This document shows positions 5,231 to 8,444 of a stretch of DNA of 8,444 bases, piece by piece. Origin of the DNA: Actinomycetes bacterium (GTDB taxonomy: Bacteria > Actinomycetota > Actinomycetes > Propionibacteriales > Propionibacteriaceae). The DNA lies in NCBI GenBank assembly GCA_029778515.1, contig JAKOQD010000295.1, positions 1-8,444 of the forward strand. Direction: 5' to 3'. The position numbers and the translations under genes were made by a program. The notes under the pieces were generated by a model. The model did not search any database. It was not told the origin of the DNA and worked only from the letters and a program-made list of their open reading frames with translations. Positions within the stretch are counted from its first letter, which is position 1. Each line of letters opens with the position of its first letter.

Positions 5231-6145
5231 GTGCTCGGATACTTTGGCCCCGCAGGGACGTTCACGCATCAGGCTCTGCTGACGATCTCGGACGCCGAAG
5301 CTGTGCCGTACGCGACCGTGGGTCAAGCGGTGGCCGCCGTCCGCTCCGGTGAGATCGAGGCGGCTCTGGTGCCGATCGAGAACTCCGTGGAGGGTGGGGT
5401 TTCGGCCACGCTCGACATCCTCGCGTCCGGGCGGCGGCTGGTGATCACCAAGGAAGTGCTGCTGCCGGTGCAATTCAACCTGTACGCACGCCCGGGCACC
5501 ACGGCCGACCAGGTGCGGCGGGTGCTCACCCACCCGCATTCGGCCGCGCAGACCCGAGGCTGGATGGCTTCGAACTTGCCCGAGGCAGTGGTCACCGAGG
5601 GTGGGTCGAACGCCGCGTCCGCGCAGGAGGTGGCCGACCCGGAGTCGCGCTACGACGCCGCGATCTGCGGCCAGATCGCCGGCGAGATGTACGGCCTGGT
5701 GCCGGTGGCCACGGAGATCGCCGACAATGCGTCCGCGGTGACGAGGTTCGTGCTGGTGTCGCGTCCGACCGAGCCGACCCAACCGACGGGTGCCGACAAG
5801 ACCACGCTGGTGGCGTACATGCACACCGACCGGGCCGGCGCGCTGCTGGAGATCCTCGACCAGTTCTCGAACCGCGGAGTGAGCCTCAGCCGGATCGAGT
5901 CGCGTCCGACCAAGACCGGCCTGGGCAACTACTGCTTCAGCATTGACGCCGAGGGCCACATGCGCGAGCCGCGGTTGGCTGAGGCGATGCTCGGACTGCA
6001 TCGGATCTGCGCTGAGGTGGTGTTCCTCGGCTCGTATCCGCGGGCGGACGGGAAGCGCACCCAGGTGGCCAGCGGCTTCACCGACGCCGACTTCGCCGCC
6101 GCCAGGGAGTGGTACGCCACCCTGGTGCACCCCGAGGACGACTGA
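5231..6145 (+). CDS. pheA: Prephenate dehydratase with C-terminal ACT domain
   Basis: Cytosolic enzyme converting prephenate to phenylpyruvate in phenylalanine synthesis. The 304 residues form a monofunctional enzyme with no chorismate mutase domain. The catalytic domain (1 to about 180) shows GYFGPAGTFTHQA (3-15), VPIENSVEGGV (47-57), a second lobe with THPHSAAQ (100-107), and NASAVTRF (166-173) carrying the catalytic Thr171-Arg172-Phe173. The ACT domain (about 190-272) has RAGALLEILDQF (201-212) and ESRPTKTGLGNYCF (223-236), the GALV- and ESRP-type motifs forming the phenylalanine effector site, so feedback inhibition is expected. A tail of about 30 residues follows. GTG 5231 is the first start after the in-frame TAG ending mptB. 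No Trp/Phe-rich leader peptide attenuator is visible, and a leaderless promoter leaves no room for one. pheA next to serS is a familiar actinobacterial arrangement. Confidence 0.96.
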   Translation: MLGYFGPAGTFTHQALLTISDAEAVPYATVGQAVAAVRSGEIEAALVPIENSVEGGVSATLDILASGRRLVITKEVLLPVQFNLYARPGTTADQVRRVLTHPHSAAQTRGWMASNLPEAVVTEGGSNAASAQEVADPESRYDAAICGQIAGEMYGLVPVATEIADNASAVTRFVLVSRPTEPTQPTGADKTTLVAYMHTDRAGALLEILDQFSNRGVSLSRIESRPTKTGLGNYCFSIDAEGHMREPRLAEAMLGLHRICAEVVFLGSYPRADGKRTQVASGFTDADFAAAREWYATLVHPEDD

Positions 6146-6184
6146 GCTGAACGGATTCGCACTCGATCAGCCTTTGCGATGGCG

Positions 6185-6228
6185 GTTCGAGGGTTTCCAC
6201 GCCTAGTTGCGCGCAAGTCCGTTCGAGG
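6185..6228 (+). repeat. GTTCGAGG direct repeats flanking a TTGCGCGCAA palindrome
   Basis: In the 116-bp pheA-serS gap, GTTCGAGG occurs at 6185-6192 and again at 6221-6228, with the perfect 10-bp palindrome TTGCGCGCAA (6207-6216) between them. All lie upstream of the putative serS -10 box. A regulator site is possible; chance occurrence of short GC-rich words is also likely. Confidence 0.35.
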
Positions 6229-6247
6229 TCGCCCGATGGGTGTCCGA

Positions 6248-6253
6248 TAGGCT
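6248..6253 (+). promoter_or_regulatory. -10 box (TAGGCT) for leaderless serS
   Basis: TAGGCT ends 8 nt before GTG 6262, and there is no SD sequence in between (CTTGGCCC). This is the same hexamer as before pheA, giving serS its own probable start near the initiation codon. No T-box leader features precede it. Confidence 0.5.
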
Positions 6254-6261
6254 CTTGGCCC

Positions 6262-7530
6262 GTGATCGACCCGAAGCTGCTGCGTACCGACCCTGACCTG
6301 CTCCGCCGCGCCCAGGAGGCCCGCGGCGAGTCGGTCGAACTCGTCGACGAACTGGTCAGCGCGGATTCGTCCCGGCGCGCTGCGATCGCTGCCTTCGAAA
6401 ACCTGCGGGCCGAGCAGAAGGAGCTCGGCAAGCAGGTGGCCCGCGCCCAGGGGGAAGAGAAGGCCGCGGTTCTCGCGCGCACCAGGGAGCTGGCGGCAGA
6501 GGTGAAGGCTGCCCAGGCAGCGTCCGACGAAGCCGGTGCGAAGTTCGACGAGCTTATGGCCCGGCTGCCCAACCCGGTGTTCGAGGACGTCCCGCGCGGT
6601 GGCGAGGACGACTTCGTGGTGCTGGAAACCATCGGTGCGCCGCGCGACTTCGCCGCCGAGGGCTTCGAGCCGCGTGACCACCTCGAACTCGGCGAGATGC
6701 TCGGCGCAATCGACATGGAGCGGGGCGCGAAGGTCTCCGGGTCGCGGTTCTATTTCCTTACCGGCGTCGGTGCTCGGCTGGAGTTGGCGCTGATCAACCT
6801 GGCGCTGACCAAGGCGATGGGGTGGGGCTTCACCCCGATCCTGCCGCCGGCGCTGGTCAAACCGTCCGCGATGGAGGGCACCGGCTTCCTCGGCCAGGCC
6901 GCGCAGGACGTGTACCACCTGCCCGCCGACGACCTATACCTGGTCGGCACCTCCGAGGTGGCCCTGGCCGCCTACCACTCCGAGGAGATCCTGGACGCGG
7001 CCACGCTGCCGCGGCACTACGTGGGGTACAGCCCGTGCTTCCGCCGCGAGGCCGGTTCGTACGGCAAGGACACCCGTGGCATCTTCCGGGTGCACTGGTT
7101 CGACAAGGTCGAGATGTTCGTCTACTGCGACCCGGCCGAGGCCCAGGCCGAACACCAAAAGCTGCTCGGCTTCGAGAAGGATTTCATCACTGCGCTGGAG
7201 ATTCCGTTCCAGGTGCTGGAGGTGGCCTCCGGTGACCTCGGCCTGAGCGCCGCCCGCAAGTACGACTGCTACGGCTGGCTGCCCACCCAGGGCAAGTACC
7301 GCGAGATCACGTCCACCTCGAACTGCACCGAGTTCCAGGCCCGCCGGCTGAACATCCGCATGCGCGACGCGGACGGCGTCCGCTCGGTCGCCACGCTCAA
7401 CGGCACGCTCTGCGCGATGACCCGGATGATCATCATGCTGCTGGAGAACCACCAGCAGGCCGACGGCTCGATCTACGTCCCGGCCGCCCTGCGTCCCTTC
7501 CTGGGCGGCGCGGAGTACCTGCGCCCCTGA
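6262..7530 (+). CDS. serS: Seryl-tRNA synthetase
   Basis: Class II aminoacyl-tRNA synthetase charging tRNA-Ser (and tRNA-Sec where present). Full length at 422 residues. The N-terminal [17 protein letters not shown] is typical, followed by the long antiparallel coiled-coil arm (about 27-100, Ala/Glu/Lys/Arg-rich) that grips the tRNA-Ser variable arm. Catalytic core: motif 1 region near [16 protein letters not shown] (181-196); TSE (230-232), serine pocket; motif 2, [20 protein letters not shown] (259-278), with Arg261 the ATP-binding arginine; KVEMF (282-286); [16 protein letters not shown] (347-362) with Glu349 for ATP/metal; motif 3, LNGT through [10 protein letters not shown] (379-396) with Arg388. 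Two substitutions relative to common sequences: HWFDKVE where HQF is usual (Trp279), and NGT for NGS (Thr382). GTG 6262 follows a TAGGCT box with no SD. No downstream gene overlaps it. Confidence 0.97.
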   Translation: MIDPKLLRTDPDLLRRAQEARGESVELVDELVSADSSRRAAIAAFENLRAEQKELGKQVARAQGEEKAAVLARTRELAAEVKAAQAASDEAGAKFDELMARLPNPVFEDVPRGGEDDFVVLETIGAPRDFAAEGFEPRDHLELGEMLGAIDMERGAKVSGSRFYFLTGVGARLELALINLALTKAMGWGFTPILPPALVKPSAMEGTGFLGQAAQDVYHLPADDLYLVGTSEVALAAYHSEEILDAATLPRHYVGYSPCFRREAGSYGKDTRGIFRVHWFDKVEMFVYCDPAEAQAEHQKLLGFEKDFITALEIPFQVLEVASGDLGLSAARKYDCYGWLPTQGKYREITSTSNCTEFQARRLNIRMRDADGVRSVATLNGTLCAMTRMIIMLLENHQQADGSIYVPAALRPFLGGAEYLRP

Positions 7531-7546
7531 GTTGGCCGCTGGTCTT

Positions 7547-7657
7547 TCCCGCTGACGTTGCCGCCGGTCTTGGCGGCGCGAACACGCCGGCGAAAGTGAC
7601 ATCCGCCGGGGAATGTTCGCCGGCAACTGTCCGGATCGCTGGCGGCAATCAGCGGGA
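7547..7657. repeat. Nested inverted repeats downstream of serS (111 bp)
   Basis: Outer arms TCCCGCTGACGTTGCCGCC (7547-7565) and GGCGGCAATCAGCGGGA (7641-7657) are reverse complements apart from a 2-nt CG insertion in the left arm. Inside, GCCGGCGAA (7586-7594) and TTCGCCGGC (7616-7624) form a perfect 9-bp pair around a 21-nt loop. An alternative local hairpin is GCCGCC-GGTCTT-GGCGGC (7560-7577), 30 bp past the serS stop. The block could end serS transcription (there is no T tract, as often in high-GC actinobacteria), form a structured RNA, or be a small dispersed element. No coding potential is evident. Confidence 0.75.
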
Positions 7658-7680
7658 CGGGCTTGGGGGCCGACGTGAGG

Positions 7681-7708
7681 CGGACGCCCGGCGTTCACCG
7701 GGTGTTCG
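7681..7708 (+). terminator. 11-bp hairpin between serS and the HAD gene, possible terminator or operator
   Basis: CGGACGCCCGG (7681-7691) pairs with CCGGGTGTTCG (7698-7708) around a CGTTCA loop; 9 of 11 pairs are Watson-Crick and two are G-T. No U tract follows. It ends 12 bp before the TAGCCT box of the next gene, so it overlaps where a -35 element would sit and might be an operator instead of a terminator. Confidence 0.4.
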
Positions 7709-7719
7709 GAATGGTGAGC

Positions 7720-7725
7720 TAGCCT
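7720..7725 (+). promoter_or_regulatory. -10 box (TAGCCT) for the HAD phosphatase gene
   Basis: TAGCCT ends 9 nt before ATG 7735. Transcription from here would give either a leaderless or nearly leaderless mRNA starting at ATG 7735, or a 5' leader of about 40 nt carrying the GGAGG site for GTG 7771. Confidence 0.45.
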
Positions 7726-7734
7726 GGTTTGAAG

Positions 7735-8444
7735 ATGAATAGTCACAACAGCGCGGCTTGGAGGCCGCAAGTGGTGGCACTCGATATCGACGGGACGCTC
7801 GTCGACCACGCGGGAGTGTTGCCAAACGAGGTACGCCGGGCAGTCCGGCGAGTCACGGCGGCCGGGGTTCCGGTCGTCCTAACGACGGGACGCAGTTGGC
7901 ACGCGACGCGTCCGGTCTTCGAACAGCTTGGCCTGCCAGAGGGGCCGGCCATTTCGTCAAACGGCGCGGTGATCGTGCAGTTCCCGCCGTTCGAGCTCAC
8001 CCAGGTGGTCACGTTCGACCCGTCCGCGGCGGTGGAGCGGGTGCTGCAGGAGCATCCGGCAGCGGCGCTGGCCGCCGAGGTGGTGGGCGCCGGCTATCGC
8101 GTCACCAAGCATTTTCCCGAAGGGGACTTGAGCGGCGAAATCGAGGTGGTCAGCGTCGAAGACCTGGCCGGCAGCGATGTCACCAGAATCGTGGTGCGCG
8201 ACCCGGAGGCGTCTGATGGTGAGTTCATCGCCTTGGCGCAGCGGCTCGGCCTGCACGGCGTGAGCTACTCGGTGGGCTGGAGCGCCTGGTTGGATATCGC
8301 ACCGGCGGGGGTCAACAAGGCCACCGCACTGGCGGACGTGGTCGCCGACCTCGGCGTCGCCGCTGCGGACGTGTTGGCCATCGGCGATGGCCGCAACGAC
8401 ATCGAGATGCTCACCTGGGCCGGACGCGGGGTCGCGCTGGGCGA
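7735..8444 (+). CDS. Cof-type HAD-superfamily phosphatase (3' end outside window)
   Basis: Mg-dependent haloacid-dehalogenase-like hydrolase, probably removing phosphate from a small metabolite; the substrate cannot be read from sequence. The open frame gives 236 residues to the right edge. Motif I is ALDIDGTL with Asp17 (nucleophile) and Asp19 (acid/base); motif II is TTGR (50-53); SSNGA (74-78) is typical of the Cof/type IIB cap group; the cap spans about 82-185; motif III is GVNKATAL with Lys195; motif IV is IGDGRNDIEML (216-226) with the Mg-binding acids Asp218 and Asp222. About 20-40 residues are probably missing. Start choice is uncertain: ATG 7735 has a TAGCCT box 9 nt upstream but no SD, while GTG 7771 (12 codons in) has GGAGG at 7760-7764 with 6-nt spacing and would begin VVALDIDG. 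Residues 2-12 show no conserved feature. A HAD gene after serS recurs in actinobacteria. Confidence 0.92.
   Translation, partial: MNSHNSAAWRPQVVALDIDGTLVDHAGVLPNEVRRAVRRVTAAGVPVVLTTGRSWHATRPVFEQLGLPEGPAISSNGAVIVQFPPFELTQVVTFDPSAAVERVLQEHPAAALAAEVVGAGYRVTKHFPEGDLSGEIEVVSVEDLAGSDVTRIVVRDPEASDGEFIALAQRLGLHGVSYSVGWSAWLDIAPAGVNKATALADVVADLGVAAADVLAIGDGRNDIEMLTWAGRGVALG

Noticed and set aside
3608..6130. 840-codon open frame on the minus strand across mptB and pheA
   Set aside because: Its translation is His/Arg/Gly/Pro-rich with no domain logic, and it lies antisense to two clearly recognisable genes. Long antisense frames arise from GC-rich codon bias.
6146..6261. T-box or other tRNA-sensing leader before serS
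   Set aside because: The gap is short, has no T-box consensus or specifier-stem arrangement, and the putative -10 box lies only 8 nt from the start codon.
6934..7809. 291-codon minus-strand frame over serS and the following gap
   Set aside because: Antisense to SerRS with low-complexity Arg/Gly/Val composition. It continues through the inverted-repeat block, which is unlikely for a real gene.
1..8444. A novel defence, toxin-antitoxin, mobile or biosynthetic system
   Set aside because: Every gene on the coding strands belongs to a known housekeeping or widely distributed family; no unexplained ORF cluster, integrase, toxin pair or compositional island was seen. Only the intergenic repeats remain unexplained.

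Overview
This is a high-GC window in which every coding region has strongly G/C-biased third codon positions. It reads as a chromosomal housekeeping segment of an actinobacterium (Actinomycetota). The pointers are a polytopic MptB-type mannosyltransferase (a lipomannan/lipoglycan enzyme typical of this phylum), the pheA - serS - HAD phosphatase order known from actinobacteria such as Streptomyces, GTG starts preceded by TAGGCT-type -10 boxes without Shine-Dalgarno sites (leaderless style), and an Fpg/Nei subfamily of the actinobacterial kind. A member of the Propionibacteriales is my best guess, but that is inference.

Layout: (1) 2-835, + strand, the 3' three quarters of an alanine racemase (alr) cut by the left edge. 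(2) 836-1049, a convergent intergenic spacer filled with repeats: two copies of a GGGGACGGTT motif, a REP-like palindrome, and a 19-bp tandem array apparently built from the palindrome's edge. (3) 1050-1727, - strand, an EcsC-family protein. (4) 1728-1927, a divergent promoter region holding a perfect 17-bp inverted repeat with a 44-nt loop. (5) 1928-3473, + strand, aat (leucyl/phenylalanyl-tRNA-protein transferase) overlapping an Fpg/Nei DNA glycosylase gene by 8 bp. (6) 3638-5221, an MptB-like membrane mannosyltransferase. (7) 5231-6145, pheA (prephenate dehydratase), whose probable -10 box includes the mptB stop codon. (8) 6262-7530, serS. (9) 7531-7734, a gap with nested inverted repeats and a separate hairpin. 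(10) 7735 to the right edge, a Cof-type HAD phosphatase missing its C-terminal end.

The genes do not form a single pathway. They cover peptidoglycan precursor supply (alr), N-degron tagging (aat), base-excision repair (Fpg/Nei), cell-envelope lipoglycan mannosylation (MptB), phenylalanine synthesis (pheA), seryl-tRNA charging (serS) and a small-molecule phosphatase. aat-fpg is a translationally coupled pair; pheA, serS and the HAD gene each seem to have their own promoter.

I found no defence, mobile-gene, CRISPR, secretion or biosynthetic cluster and no tRNA or rRNA gene. The least explained material is non-coding: the repeat cluster at 857-1039, the 78-bp inverted-repeat element at 1817-1894, and the nested palindromes at 7547-7657. 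The most interesting protein-level point is the Fpg/Nei enzyme, which keeps the catalytic residues and zinc cysteines but has lost residues linked to classical 8-oxoguanine recognition.
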